A stretch of DNA of 50,570 bases from Cardiobacteriaceae bacterium (GTDB taxonomy: Bacteria; Pseudomonadota; Gammaproteobacteria; Cardiobacteriales; Cardiobacteriaceae): assembly GCA_017484165.1 (NCBI GenBank), contig JAFUTP010000063.1, positions 1-50,570 on the forward strand, written 5' to 3'. Of the stretch, positions 27,096 to 36,300 are shown in pieces. A program made the position numbers and the translations under genes. Under the pieces are notes generated by a model. That model ran no database searches and was not told the DNA's origin. It worked only from the letters and a program-made list of their open reading frames with translations. Numbering within the stretch: position 1 is the stretch's first letter; every line of letters starts with the position of its first letter.

Positions 27096-27147
27096 CCAAT
27101 ATAAAAATACATCAAAGAGTGCAAAAAAATATTACGGGTAGTGCAAT

Positions 27148-27471
27148 TTAATTTTCTATTTTCCGTAAAGAAACTTGCAAAGGTTGGGAATGTTCATAGG
27201 CATATTCTTCGGTTTGCAAAACTCGCATTTCCGCGATTTCATAGGGATAAATTCCCGCGATACCTTCACCGTTGTTATGCACTTTAAGCATTATTTCTTC
27301 GGCTTCTTGCAAATTTTTCTGGAAAAAACGCTGCAAAACATCGACGACAAATTCCATCGTGGTGTAGTCATCGTTATGCAGAATTACCGCATATTTTGCT
27401 GGCGGTTGTAATTTGTCCGTTGCTTTTTGCTTTTCTTTGATAGCTTCTGTGGCTTTGATTGCAGTTGTCAT
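27148..27471 (-). CDS. clpS: ClpS adaptor protein
   Basis: Delivers N-degron substrates to the ClpAP protease. It has 107 aa. The N-end residue pocket is present: N33-D34-D35 (HNDDYTTMEFVVDVL) and H65 (KVHNNGEGIAGIYPYEIAE). The start MTTAIKATEAIKEK is chosen because it has the usual flexible 25-residue lead; a longer reading would run into hom. No clear Shine-Dalgarno sequence is seen. clpA, its usual partner downstream, is absent here; clpS instead follows hom by 37 bases and may be co-transcribed with it. Confidence 0.96.
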   Translation of the reverse strand: MTTAIKATEAIKEKQKATDKLQPPAKYAVILHNDDYTTMEFVVDVLQRFFQKNLQEAEEIMLKVHNNGEGIAGIYPYEIAEMRVLQTEEYAYEHSQPLQVSLRKIEN

Positions 27472-27508
27472 AAATTCAAATACTTTTGTATTAAAAACGC
27501 ATAAATTT

Positions 27509-28852
27509 TTAAAACTTCCCGACGCGGATTTTTTGCAATTTTCCGACGGTTTGCGGCAGATTTTCAATTGCGGCGACGGCTAAATTCATATTTTTTTCAA
27601 TCACAGGGTCGGTCAAGATAATCAAAGGCACGATGCCATCGGTGTCGAGTTCGGTTTTTTGCAGGATTGAGGCGATGGAAATATCGTTGTCAGCAAGAAT
27701 TTTGGTAATTTGCGCCAAGGTTCCCACTTCATCTTTCACCCCGAGGCGTAAGTAAAACGCGCTTTTGAATTCATCGGGCGCAAGCGGGGAGAGTTCGTTA
27801 TGTTTAGAGAGCGTGTCGTAGGCGATTTCGCTATAACCGAGCGGCGCGATACGGCTTGCGCGGTCGTCGTCGAGGTCGCGGATAGTGTCGATTAAATCCG
27901 CCACAACCGCAGATGCAGTCGGTAATTTTCCTGCCCCCGAACCGTAATAAAGCGTTTTACCGACGGCGTTTCCTTCAATTTGCACCGCATTCATCACGCC
28001 CGAGACGCGTGCGAGCATTGCATCTTCGTTGATGAGAGTAGGGTGGGTGCGAAGTTCAATACCGTTTTCACGGCGGCGAGCAATTCCCAAATGACGAATA
28101 ACAAAACCGAGTTCGGCAGCATTTTCAATATCTTCCGCGCTGATATTGCGAATTCCTTCCACCAAAACTTTCGAAAATTGCAGCGGTACACCAAAAGCAA
28201 GCGAGGCAAGAATGGTCAATTTATGCGCGGCATCAATACCGTCAATATCAAAACTCGGGTCAGCTTCGGCATAACCAAGTTCTTGGGCTTGATGCAAAAC
28301 TTCTTGGAAATCCGCTTTTTTCTCCTGCATTTCGGAGAGGATGAAGTTGCAAGTTCCGTTAATAATTCCCGCGACACGGTCGATTTTGTTACCGCTCATT
28401 GCCTCGCGCAATACTTTAATTACGGGAATTCCTCCCGCAACCGCGGCTTCATATGAAAGTGAAACACCTTGTTCTTTGGCAATTTGGAAGAGTTCTTCAC
28501 CGCATTCGGCGATGAGTGCTTTATTGGCGGTAATGATGTGTTTGGAATTTTTCATCGCTTGAATAATCAAGCTGCGAGCTGGTTCTTCACCGCCGATGAG
28601 CTCTAAAACTACGGAAATTTCTGGGTCATCGACAATTTCGCGGGGATTTTCCGTGCAGTGGAAATTTAATTTTTTGCAATCAAAGCCCGTCCAATTTCTG
28701 CGGGCAACGGTTTTGATTTTGACTTGGTATCCCGTGCGGCGGGCAATTTCATCATTATTTTTTTCTAATACCTCAACTACACCACTACCAACCGTGCCGT
28801 ATCCGATGATGCCAATTTGGATTTCTTTTTGAATTTCGTGGTTTTTGCTCAT
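27509..28852 (-). CDS. hom: Homoserine dehydrogenase
   Basis: NAD(P)H enzyme that reduces aspartate semialdehyde to homoserine, the branch to threonine and methionine. It has 447 aa: N-terminal Rossmann domain (IGIIGYGTVGSGVVEVL), catalytic core (ANKALIAECGEEL, GIINGTCNFILSEM, AEADPSFDIDGIDAAHKL) and a C-terminal ACT domain (about 365-447, DEVGTLAQITKILADNDISI) typical of the threonine-inhibited monofunctional form. AGGA about seven bases upstream supports the start. A copy of the 121-bp element lies 32 bases upstream. Confidence 0.97.
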   Translation of the reverse strand: MSKNHEIQKEIQIGIIGYGTVGSGVVEVLEKNNDEIARRTGYQVKIKTVARRNWTGFDCKKLNFHCTENPREIVDDPEISVVLELIGGEEPARSLIIQAMKNSKHIITANKALIAECGEELFQIAKEQGVSLSYEAAVAGGIPVIKVLREAMSGNKIDRVAGIINGTCNFILSEMQEKKADFQEVLHQAQELGYAEADPSFDIDGIDAAHKLTILASLAFGVPLQFSKVLVEGIRNISAEDIENAAELGFVIRHLGIARRRENGIELRTHPTLINEDAMLARVSGVMNAVQIEGNAVGKTLYYGSGAGKLPTASAVVADLIDTIRDLDDDRASRIAPLGYSEIAYDTLSKHNELSPLAPDEFKSAFYLRLGVKDEVGTLAQITKILADNDISIASILQKTELDTDGIVPLIILTDPVIEKNMNLAVAAIENLPQTVGKLQKIRVGKF

Positions 28853-28884
28853 TTCTATGTCCTGGAATTTTTTACTTATTTATC

Positions 28885-29005
28885 AGGCGTGTCTAAAAAT
28901 TCGTCATTGTGAGCCGTAGGCGAAAAATCTCTATCGGCAGATCCTTCGCTATGCTCAGGATGACGAGGGTAAAAAATAGAACTAACCCTAAATTTAGATG
29001 CACCC
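28885..29005 (+). mobile_element. MITE-like 121-bp element, copy G
   Basis: Full-length copy from AGGCGTGTCTAAA to TTTAGATGCACCC, with flanks TATC (28881-28884) and TATT (29006-29009), 3 of 4 identical. It lies just upstream of hom, between hom and the pilC terminators. Confidence 0.83.
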
Positions 29006-29067
29006 TATTGTCAAAAAACCGCTGAATTTTATTGTGTGAGCGGTAAAACTGCTTGTTGTGCCAGCGA

Positions 29068-29090
29068 TAAAAATCCCCGCCGAAGCGGGG
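29068..29090 (-). terminator. Hairpin with UUCG loop and T-run, second terminator downstream of pilC
   Basis: On the minus strand CCCCGC-TTCG-GCGGGG followed by ATTTTTATC. A UUCG tetraloop is exceptionally stable. A second dyad, TTGCAAG/CTTGCAA, lies about 10 bases upstream on the same strand. It could be a back-up terminator or the 3' end of a short RNA. Confidence 0.65.
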
Positions 29091-29155
29091 TATCTCACAT
29101 TGCAAGCAAAGGACTTGCAAGACTTAAAAACAGTTGAAAAACATTAAAATATAAC

Positions 29156-29190
29156 TTTTTAGTTATCGGTAAATAACCGATAACTAAAAA
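29156..29190. terminator. Bidirectional terminator after pilC
   Basis: TTTTTAGTTATCGGT (29156-29170) and ACCGATAACTAAAAA (29176-29190) are perfect 15-bp inverted repeats with a 5-base loop. It lies 7 bases past the pilC stop. Confidence 0.88.
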
Positions 29191-29197
29191 AGCGGGC

Positions 29198-32100
29198 TTA
29201 TTTCGTGATGGATTTAATTTCCCGAAGTGAGGTTCTGATAAATGTTCCAGAGCACAGACGAACTTTTACGCCTTGGTTGTCCAAGACAGTTTTAGCTGCT
29301 GCTTTATTGCTTGGATCGATGCCAGCTTTGGCTAGATAGAAATTGTAGTCTTGACTTGACAAACAAGTGTTGTTCTTTTCGTTTTGCTTGAAGAAATCAC
29401 CGTCATCTTCGCTGTCCATATCGTAACCATTACCCATCTGACCATTTGCATTGATAGCCTCATCAGCGTGTAGAGCTTCTTTCATCGATTGCAATATTGC
29501 AGCAGATGTAATCGTGTCGTAATGCACGCCAACTAGCTTATCTACAGGTGCAAGTGTGCTTTCATCGCCTGTTGCATAAGAGCGAGTGAATTGCACGCCA
29601 GTGTATTCCGCAGTCATTGCACCACCAGTCATAATGTCAAGACCGATGAGCCAGCCTTCACCGAGAGTGCTCATAGTTCCACTTGTTGGATAGACAGTGG
29701 TTTGATCCCAGCCATAAATATCGGTTTTAGTTTCAGTTGTCGTAATGGTTTGGGTTTCCTTCCAAGTTTTCGTTTCAGTTGCACCTTCGGTTTTTGTTGC
29801 CGTGCGTTTTTGTTTGAGCTGTTCAGCATATTCCGCCTTTAAGCTGAATGTCTGAATTGAGCCGCCACCGCCCGCGCAAGATTCTTTGCTGGAATCTCCG
29901 CCAGTTGAGGTTGCAGGACCATCAGATTGCCAAATATCTTCCATTTGACCATCTTTGTTTTTTAGTTCCCAGTCTTTGATTATGGCTTGAATTTCCTCAT
30001 CAGACGGAATCCAAGGAGAGCAAGTGTATCCTTCTGGGCAATCTGTTCCCGATGCAGTAGTTGTGGAGCCAGCACCAGCATCGCCACCTGTACTTTCTTC
30101 ATCGCTTTTTATCCAATCACCAGTCTCGGTATCGCCGCTCACCCAATCTCCCTCTTGTTCGAGTTTGGCGTTTTCATAATTACAAACTATGCTGGTTTTG
30201 CCGTCAGCGTCAGTTTTTTCCTTCGTGCCGATGTCTTCTCCGAAAGATGAGCAAGAAATTACGCCGTCGCCTTTTGTTGCATCAGCTAAACCTTGCAAGT
30301 TGTAAATCCGCGTGGTGAAGAAAACTGCACCGAGCAAAACGATTGGTTCGGCGATAACTCTTTCGCTGGATCGTTGATGTTCTTCGCCAGGTAATAAGTC
30401 GAGATACCAGCCGCGACCAGACCAAGTTGTTTGGTAGCTGCAATTTGAAGCGGTGCTCATACAAGTGCGTTTTGTTTCCGACGTAACGGTCTTTTCATAT
30501 TCCTCGCTGATATAACGTTCGATATCAGTTTTTTCTTCGCCAGTATCTGGATCGACGGTGGTTTTGATTTTGTATTCATCGTCAAATTTACGCGCCATCA
30601 AATCAGCATCTGTAATAGTTTCTGGTTTCAGCACGGTTAAATCATCTCGAATACCGTAAAGCCGTTGAGTTGGCACGGTGGTTTGCCGATCTTCTTTATA
30701 AACATCAGACCCCGTTCCGAAAAGCACCATATATTGCTCGCCGCGTTCTTTCGGAATGCGATAAACAGCAGGGCTTGCGGTAATCGGACGATCTACGCTA
30801 CCAGTGAAGATTTTTGTTGCAGACCATTGAGAGACATCGGAGCGGAAATCAAAGCGATACAAATCACCTGAATAATCCCCAGCGTAAGCCACATCAATAA
30901 TGCCGTCAAAATCAATATCAACTACCGCAGGAGAGCCGAGAGTATTGATTGAAAAGTCGTTTTGTTTGAAGTTTGGCACTGAAATTGCCTTAATCAAATC
31001 GCCAGCATTTGTTTGTGCTTTTTGGGCATTGTCTTCACCGAGACGGAAGTTCAAACCAGCCGCGTCATAGATGTAAAGCGTCGGTGCATCTTCTTGATTA
31101 TGACGCATTCCCGAAGTTTTACCGCCAGTCGGATAACCGTTTGCGACGAAGGCATTCATTCTAATTTGACCAGTTTTTGCATATGCCCGCGGCATTACAA
31201 ATGGATTGCGGTTTTCATCTTCTGTCGCCCAGTCGATTTGAGTTTTACCGAGACGAGCAGTGTTGATGGTGTAGCCGAGTTTGTTCGGAACATCGTTCTT
31301 TTCGAGTTCGCCGTTACGGCTTTCCCAAGGGTTAGCGTATTTCAAAGTGGAAAGGTTGGCATCAAATCCGACGGCTGTCTTATTCATTGGGCTTCTGCCG
31401 TTAGCAATCATCGAGAACACACCGCGTCCGCCTTGCCCCATTGTGCCTACGACAATGCTTTCACGCTCACGAACGGCAGATTTGATTTTCTTGGTTACTG
31501 GATTGCCTTTGCTATCAAACTCATTTTCTTCTTGCTCACGGTTATAAGTTGGTGTGCGAATGTATGACAATTGACCGTTTATGCCGTAAATATGCTGATT
31601 GGTAAAGTTGCCGTAATCACTACCAGCAGTTGAAGCAGGAAGAATTTCACCAAGAGTTTCTGTATGCGGAGTGAAAGTTGGGTCAGTCGTTGAAGTTAGA
31701 TATTCGCGTGGCATTTTGTATGGCAGATAGTTAAATGCGAGCGAATACGGCGCATTGGTTGTGTTTGAGCGTTTGTATGTATAAAGCATACCGTCGTTAG
31801 AGCCCATCAAGATGTATTGCGCTCTATCAACATCTTCATTGCTATTTAGTGGTTCATAAGCTGCAATCGAAAGCGGAGATGAATCAATTACATCACCCAT
31901 TTCCCGTTCAATTGCTGCCGGTTGATGCTCAACTTCTGTGGTGTAAATAATTTTGCCGTTTTCATCTTTGGCTTCGTTACCTTTTTCGTCTTTTTGAGCT
32001 TTGTATTTAGGTTTGAGACGATCGCGGTATTCAGCAACTTGACGGTTATCATCTAAACCAAGAGCGGCAACATCAGCTTCAATTTGCACATCTGTTTTAT

Positions 32101-34381
32101 TTGGAGAACGCAGCAACCACGGCCAGAAACCTGCTTCGAATTCCGCCTTATTGACATCAACGAAGCCGAAACTTTCGTGGAGATTTTCAGGAACAGTTTT
32201 TTCTGTAGCAACGGTGAATGCAGTGTCATCACCTGGTTTTTGCAAGAGAATTTTGCGAGCTGGGAATGCTGGATTTAATGCCTTCTCGTCTAAACCATTA
32301 CACAAAGCCGTAACAATTGTTTTATTTTGTTGATTTTGCGTGTATGCGGCATTAGCGTGAGTATCCAACACATTACAACTGTATTTATCAAGTATCAAAT
32401 CCAATTTATAAAGCGGCATTTGCACTTTGAAAATACGATGGAATTGCAGGGTTGAAGACCAGTTATACACGGATAAATTCAGGGTGCTCATTGTTCCGTA
32501 TGAACCAGCGGTTAAATTTTCGTCTTTTTCTTCCCACTCAATCGTGCCATCATCTTTCACCTTCGGATTGACAATCACATTTCCTGGATAATCGGAAACA
32601 TCAGTTGATGTTGAAGAAACATTACTCGGCGCAGCAACCGATGTGGTGTATAGCTGGTCAAATGTGATGGCAGAAGATGGAATTGCTTCGCCTTCTTCGC
32701 TATCTGTGCTGTCAGTAGTAGAAGATGGAAGAATTTCTGGTTCTGCTGGGGTATCGTCATCAGATGTGGTTTCGACAATATCTCCGCCTGTAATGGTTGC
32801 TTGCCCAGCATCAACATTAGATGAAGATGAGCTTGCAGTTACTGTGGTTTCAGCAATGTTTTTCAGCATTTCATCGAAAGCTGATTGCAGTTCTTCCTCG
32901 GAATTTACATAGTAATAACCAGTTTCTGGATAAAGCGCGTATCCGTCTTTTTTAGTTTTACGCTTATTCGGGTCTTTGTTTTTGATGCCCTCATCAACCC
33001 GAGCAGCCAAGGTCAAAAACGCTTCCCCAAAATGGCTCATACCATTTCCGTAAGCAATTGTCATTGTTTGAATATTTTGTTTGTCAGACCAAGGATTGCC
33101 TTCTTTATCGGTTTTGCCGTGAATGCTTGTGCCGACATTATCTGGGATTAAGTCTTTACGGTAAATTTTGTCGGAGAAGTATTCAATACCGTTGTAAATC
33201 ATATTGTTGGTATTGATATTGTTGTGTGAATATCCTGAATAGTAGCTAGGAGCGGTAAATTCCACCTTATTGCCGTTGGCATCAAGGGTATACATAGTTT
33301 GTGTTTTTGGAGTAGCAGACGGCTGACACCAATATCCAACATTTTCATTGTTGAGATAACCAGAGTTCCACCAACCAAGCTTATTTGGATAACCACAGTT
33401 ATTTGCTGATGTATCACCGTGATAGTAATACTGCCAACCATCGCTTAAAGTGTGCTGGTTAGTGATTTTTGAGTAGGTTGGGAAAAACCATAGGTAATCA
33501 CGAGGTAAATTATCTCCAACTAAATCGTAATAAGGTTTAAGCGGTGATCTGGAAGCGTAATATTGGGTGTCATACGGATATGAATAGCCAGATGAATTTA
33601 CATACTGCATATCTGCTGTTGCATTTCTGGTAAATACATCCGAGTTGGCATCACCGTCTGACAGATAAATAATGAAGTTTTTCTGGCAAGCGTATTCAAT
33701 ATTTTTATAAACAAAATCTGCTGCAATCAGATACGGCGGAATGGAAGGTGTACCACCACTCGCTATTTCTGAATTGAGATAGTTGATTACTTGCTGACCA
33801 GTGGTGTAATTGGCATATTTTGGTGCTGGCATCGTATATCTATACCCATTTTGGGTATAAAAGAATGTGCTTACATTCCATAAAACCTTATCGTTATAAG
33901 TAGTGGCTACTTTTTTAATTACATCATTCAGAGCTTTCCAGCGTGATTTACTAAATACTCCTGAAATACCTGCGGTCATTGAACCTGAATTATCAAAAAC
34001 CAGCATCAAGCGCGGTTTAACCGTGCTTTGTCCCGATTTGACGGTTTTTTTCATCGGAGTGGTTTTGAATTGCGGAATTACCGTAACTTTGGCAGAAGTT
34101 GCCTGTGTATAGTTTTTGCGGTTAGTTGTAACCGTAGTTTTGGTAGTGGTTTTCTTTTTGGTGAAGTGAATAGTTACGGTTTCCGAACCAGAAGTTGAAG
34201 TTTCTAGATAGCTTGGCACAGCTGAAAACGGACTTTCAGCGGCTTTGCCTGCAAGAGATGCCTGGGAAAAAGATGCGCAGATTGCCGCGATGGAAGAAAC
34301 GAGAAAAAATTTGCCTTTTTGAGCATTGGAGAGCGACTTAACGGTGTTTAATGCATTCTTGGGGGGGGGGAGTCTGTTCAT
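29198..34381 (-). CDS. pilC: PilC/PilY1-type type IV pilus tip adhesin, probably phase-variable
   Basis: Large secreted protein (1727 aa) of the PilC/PilY1 family, which promotes pilus assembly and carries host-cell adhesion. The start is ATG 34381, with GGAG eight bases upstream; a further upstream TTG is less likely. A long signal peptide ends around residue 44 (ASFSQASLA). A von Willebrand A-like domain begins with the MIDAS motif DNSGSM near residue 129. The C-terminal half holds the PilY1 beta-propeller, with an EF-hand-like calcium loop (DIDFDGIIDVAYAGD) near residue 1155. Codons 4-7 contain ten consecutive C (34361-34370). One base lost or gained gives a stop within about 15 codons; as written it is in frame (ON). 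Neisseria pilC is switched by a similar homopolymer in its signal-peptide region. No other pilus gene is nearby. Confidence 0.93.
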   Translation of the reverse strand: MNRLPPPKNALNTVKSLSNAQKGKFFLVSSIAAICASFSQASLAGKAAESPFSAVPSYLETSTSGSETVTIHFTKKKTTTKTTVTTNRKNYTQATSAKVTVIPQFKTTPMKKTVKSGQSTVKPRLMLVFDNSGSMTAGISGVFSKSRWKALNDVIKKVATTYNDKVLWNVSTFFYTQNGYRYTMPAPKYANYTTGQQVINYLNSEIASGGTPSIPPYLIAADFVYKNIEYACQKNFIIYLSDGDANSDVFTRNATADMQYVNSSGYSYPYDTQYYASRSPLKPYYDLVGDNLPRDYLWFFPTYSKITNQHTLSDGWQYYYHGDTSANNCGYPNKLGWWNSGYLNNENVGYWCQPSATPKTQTMYTLDANGNKVEFTAPSYYSGYSHNNINTNNMIYNGIEYFSDKIYRKDLIPDNVGTSIHGKTDKEGNPWSDKQNIQTMTIAYGNGMSHFGEAFLTLAARVDEGIKNKDPNKRKTKKDGYALYPETGYYYVNSEEELQSAFDEMLKNIAETTVTASSSSSNVDAGQATITGGDIVETTSDDDTPAEPEILPSSTTDSTDSEEGEAIPSSAITFDQLYTTSVAAPSNVSSTSTDVSDYPGNVIVNPKVKDDGTIEWEEKDENLTAGSYGTMSTLNLSVYNWSSTLQFHRIFKVQMPLYKLDLILDKYSCNVLDTHANAAYTQNQQNKTIVTALCNGLDEKALNPAFPARKILLQKPGDDTAFTVATEKTVPENLHESFGFVDVNKAEFEAGFWPWLLRSPNKTDVQIEADVAALGLDDNRQVAEYRDRLKPKYKAQKDEKGNEAKDENGKIIYTTEVEHQPAAIEREMGDVIDSSPLSIAAYEPLNSNEDVDRAQYILMGSNDGMLYTYKRSNTTNAPYSLAFNYLPYKMPREYLTSTTDPTFTPHTETLGEILPASTAGSDYGNFTNQHIYGINGQLSYIRTPTYNREQEENEFDSKGNPVTKKIKSAVRERESIVVGTMGQGGRGVFSMIANGRSPMNKTAVGFDANLSTLKYANPWESRNGELEKNDVPNKLGYTINTARLGKTQIDWATEDENRNPFVMPRAYAKTGQIRMNAFVANGYPTGGKTSGMRHNQEDAPTLYIYDAAGLNFRLGEDNAQKAQTNAGDLIKAISVPNFKQNDFSINTLGSPAVVDIDFDGIIDVAYAGDYSGDLYRFDFRSDVSQWSATKIFTGSVDRPITASPAVYRIPKERGEQYMVLFGTGSDVYKEDRQTTVPTQRLYGIRDDLTVLKPETITDADLMARKFDDEYKIKTTVDPDTGEEKTDIERYISEEYEKTVTSETKRTCMSTASNCSYQTTWSGRGWYLDLLPGEEHQRSSERVIAEPIVLLGAVFFTTRIYNLQGLADATKGDGVISCSSFGEDIGTKEKTDADGKTSIVCNYENAKLEQEGDWVSGDTETGDWIKSDEESTGGDAGAGSTTTASGTDCPEGYTCSPWIPSDEEIQAIIKDWELKNKDGQMEDIWQSDGPATSTGGDSSKESCAGGGGSIQTFSLKAEYAEQLKQKRTATKTEGATETKTWKETQTITTTETKTDIYGWDQTTVYPTSGTMSTLGEGWLIGLDIMTGGAMTAEYTGVQFTRSYATGDESTLAPVDKLVGVHYDTITSAAILQSMKEALHADEAINANGQMGNGYDMDSEDDGDFFKQNEKNNTCLSSQDYNFYLAKAGIDPSNKAAAKTVLDNQGVKVRLCSGTFIRTSLREIKSITK
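34361..34370 (-). repeat. C10 homopolymer in the pilC signal-peptide region
   Basis: Ten G on the plus strand, ten C in the coding strand, directly after ATG AAC AGA CT. Nine C would lead to CCA AGA ATG CAT TAA. Eleven C would lead to CAA GAA TGC ATT AAA CAC CGT TAA. Either way translation stops before the signal peptide is complete. Confidence 0.9.
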
Positions 34382-34639
34382 TTGTGTTGCTCCAATTGTT
34401 TTATGGGAAGAGTAAAACCAGCTTTTGAAATCAGCTACCAAGGTATTTATAAAACCTTATCGAGTTTATAGCATTATTTTTGCTAATTTGCTTAATAAAA
34501 TTTGTTGTATTTTTGCAACTATGTTTTTTTTTTTATTTTTTGCATTATTCCATACTTGAAATCTAAAATTTTTGTAATTTTTTTTATTAATTGTGTCTAA
34601 TATAAATGCCGAGTTATTGTCGATTTTGCCCTGTTTTAG

Positions 34640-35239
34640 CTAAATTTTTGTTCTCGTGTAGCTTCGGTAAATACCATTTCTTTCCAACTCTTCAATTGTT
34701 TCAAGTTCGCTGGATTTGGGTAAGGCGCGGATTACATCAACTACCGTTCCATGAGGGTATGTGATTTCATTAAAAATATAATGCCAAGGCTTTTCGTTTA
34801 TAAACTCTACGCTATAAAACAACCTGTCTTTATCAGCTTGAAAACCTAGAAAACAGCAGAAATCAATATCTGCCAATTCGGTATAACGAGTTAATTCAAA
34901 AAGATTTTCATCGTAGCGAAAAAAACTACCAGTCAAAGTATCGCCTTCCCAATCATCATCAAGTGCTTCCAGACAACCGTCAATTTGCATTTGTGTAATC
35001 TCTTCGCAACCCAAGTTAAAGTCAGGAGGATTAGTTGCAAGCCATTTTTCGAGGTTTCTCTGCATTTTGTCAATCAAGTTATAAAGTTCCATAGCACCGT
35101 GAAAAAAGTTGCTTGGATATAACTTATCATCAATATTAAAACTAAAATACCCTAATGGACAAATAGCATCATGTGTGTAACCTGGAATATATGCTTTTTC
35201 AAGATGCACCATCAAACTACCGTAATCACCAATAATCAT
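34640..35239 (-). CDS. Probable immunity protein of the adjacent toxin-like gene (Imm42-like)
   Basis: 199 aa, acidic, no signal peptide. The start MIIGDYGSLMVHLEK has GAGGAA six bases upstream; a TTG four codons earlier is rejected. The opening MIIGD and the following pattern GYFSFNIDDKLYP recall immunity families of the Imm42 type found next to polymorphic toxins, but this naming is by eye only. It lies 36 bases after the secreted toxin-like gene on the same strand, the normal toxin-then-immunity order, and shares its high AT content. It would act in the cytoplasm by binding the toxin. Confidence 0.6.
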   Translation of the reverse strand: MIIGDYGSLMVHLEKAYIPGYTHDAICPLGYFSFNIDDKLYPSNFFHGAMELYNLIDKMQRNLEKWLATNPPDFNLGCEEITQMQIDGCLEALDDDWEGDTLTGSFFRYDENLFELTRYTELADIDFCCFLGFQADKDRLFYSVEFINEKPWHYIFNEITYPHGTVVDVIRALPKSSELETIEELERNGIYRSYTRTKI

Positions 35240-35275
35240 TTTTTTCCTCAACAGTAATCAACAGTAAGTAACACC

Positions 35276-36259
35276 TTAAAACTTGGCACCCATTTTTTTA
35301 AGTGGTGCTTTTAAATGTTGTATTTTTGAATACTCCAGAGGATAGTTTTTATCTCCTGTGCTTGCGCTCCAATGATAGCTACCGTCGTTAGTGTCTTGAA
35401 ACTTATGAACATTACCGTATTCATCTACGGCATATCTAGCATCATCACCTGAAAATTTCACAGATTTTTTGAATAAATCCAGAGAATTTTTTGGTTCTGT
35501 TCCCACCTTTTTGGGGTTATATCCGTTATTACCAGGCGTATGTTTTGGGTTTGATTTGTAATAAAGTTCTTCACCTGAATCAGTTCTAACTTTTACTTTA
35601 TTTGGCTCTGGTGGCGGCACATTGTAATCCGAATCTCTCTTGTTATTGCCTTCTGGATTATTTGGATTAGAGCTTGAAGAATTACTTTCAGTTGATACTA
35701 AATCCCATCTTCCGCTCGGATTATTATCTTTTCGTTTTGCGTTAAAAACTGCTTCTGCTTTGACGGGGTCGGTTTCAACAATACGGATAAACCGCTCGAT
35801 TTCATCGATACCAACTCCCATTACATAGCGCATAATGGTGTGAATTTCAGCGATATTTTGTTCCTGAATTGCCCGCAAAAGAGCTAGCCAAACGCTGTCA
35901 TTTATTTGCACCCCTTTTGCTCTTCCGATATAACTGTTTGCGGTAGAAAATGCTATTCTTGTGGCTATTTCAGGTTGATTTTTACTTACTTCTTGTTTGT
36001 CAATCGGTTTGCAAAGAGTTTGTATTATTTCTTCTTGTTCTTTTCTTTTTTGCAGTATTTCCGCATAAGTTAATTCTCTTAATTGATTTTCTTCTTTAAT
36101 ATAAATTGGTTTTGATATATCAAGCAATTTTTTCTGATTATTTTGAGCTTGTTCGCATCTTTCTAAACGACTGATTATTTGTGAATTAAAGCTATCATCT
36201 GCAAAAGAAAAGTTGTTATAGAAAATAAAAGATAAAATAAAAATAAGCTTTTTGGTCAT
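35276..36259 (-). CDS. Secreted polymorphic-toxin-like protein
   Basis: 327 aa. MTKKLIFILSFIFYNNFSFA followed by DDSF is a Sec signal peptide; AAGGAA eight bases upstream fixes the start. Residues about 25-190 are helical and not recognised. A Ser/Asn/Pro-rich linker (about 195-230) leads to a separate C-terminal domain of about 90 residues (NPKHTPGNNGY, NSLDLFKKSVKFS, RYAVDEYGNVHKFQ, DGSYHWSASTG). That layout, with a variable-type C-terminal domain and a small gene behind it, is that of polymorphic toxins. The activity of the tip domain is not identified. No secretion gene lies beside it, so export by Sec to the periplasm or outside is all the sequence shows. Confidence 0.62.
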   Translation of the reverse strand: MTKKLIFILSFIFYNNFSFADDSFNSQIISRLERCEQAQNNQKKLLDISKPIYIKEENQLRELTYAEILQKRKEQEEIIQTLCKPIDKQEVSKNQPEIATRIAFSTANSYIGRAKGVQINDSVWLALLRAIQEQNIAEIHTIMRYVMGVGIDEIERFIRIVETDPVKAEAVFNAKRKDNNPSGRWDLVSTESNSSSSNPNNPEGNNKRDSDYNVPPPEPNKVKVRTDSGEELYYKSNPKHTPGNNGYNPKKVGTEPKNSLDLFKKSVKFSGDDARYAVDEYGNVHKFQDTNDGSYHWSASTGDKNYPLEYSKIQHLKAPLKKMGAKF

Positions 36260-36300
36260 TAAAAAATTCCTTGTTGAATGTATTAAATAAAAAATATTAG

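Noticed and set aside
34382-34441. Upstream TTG start of pilC
   Set aside because: It would place 20 extra residues before the signal peptide; ATG 34381 has a good GGAG and puts the C10 tract where a switch works.
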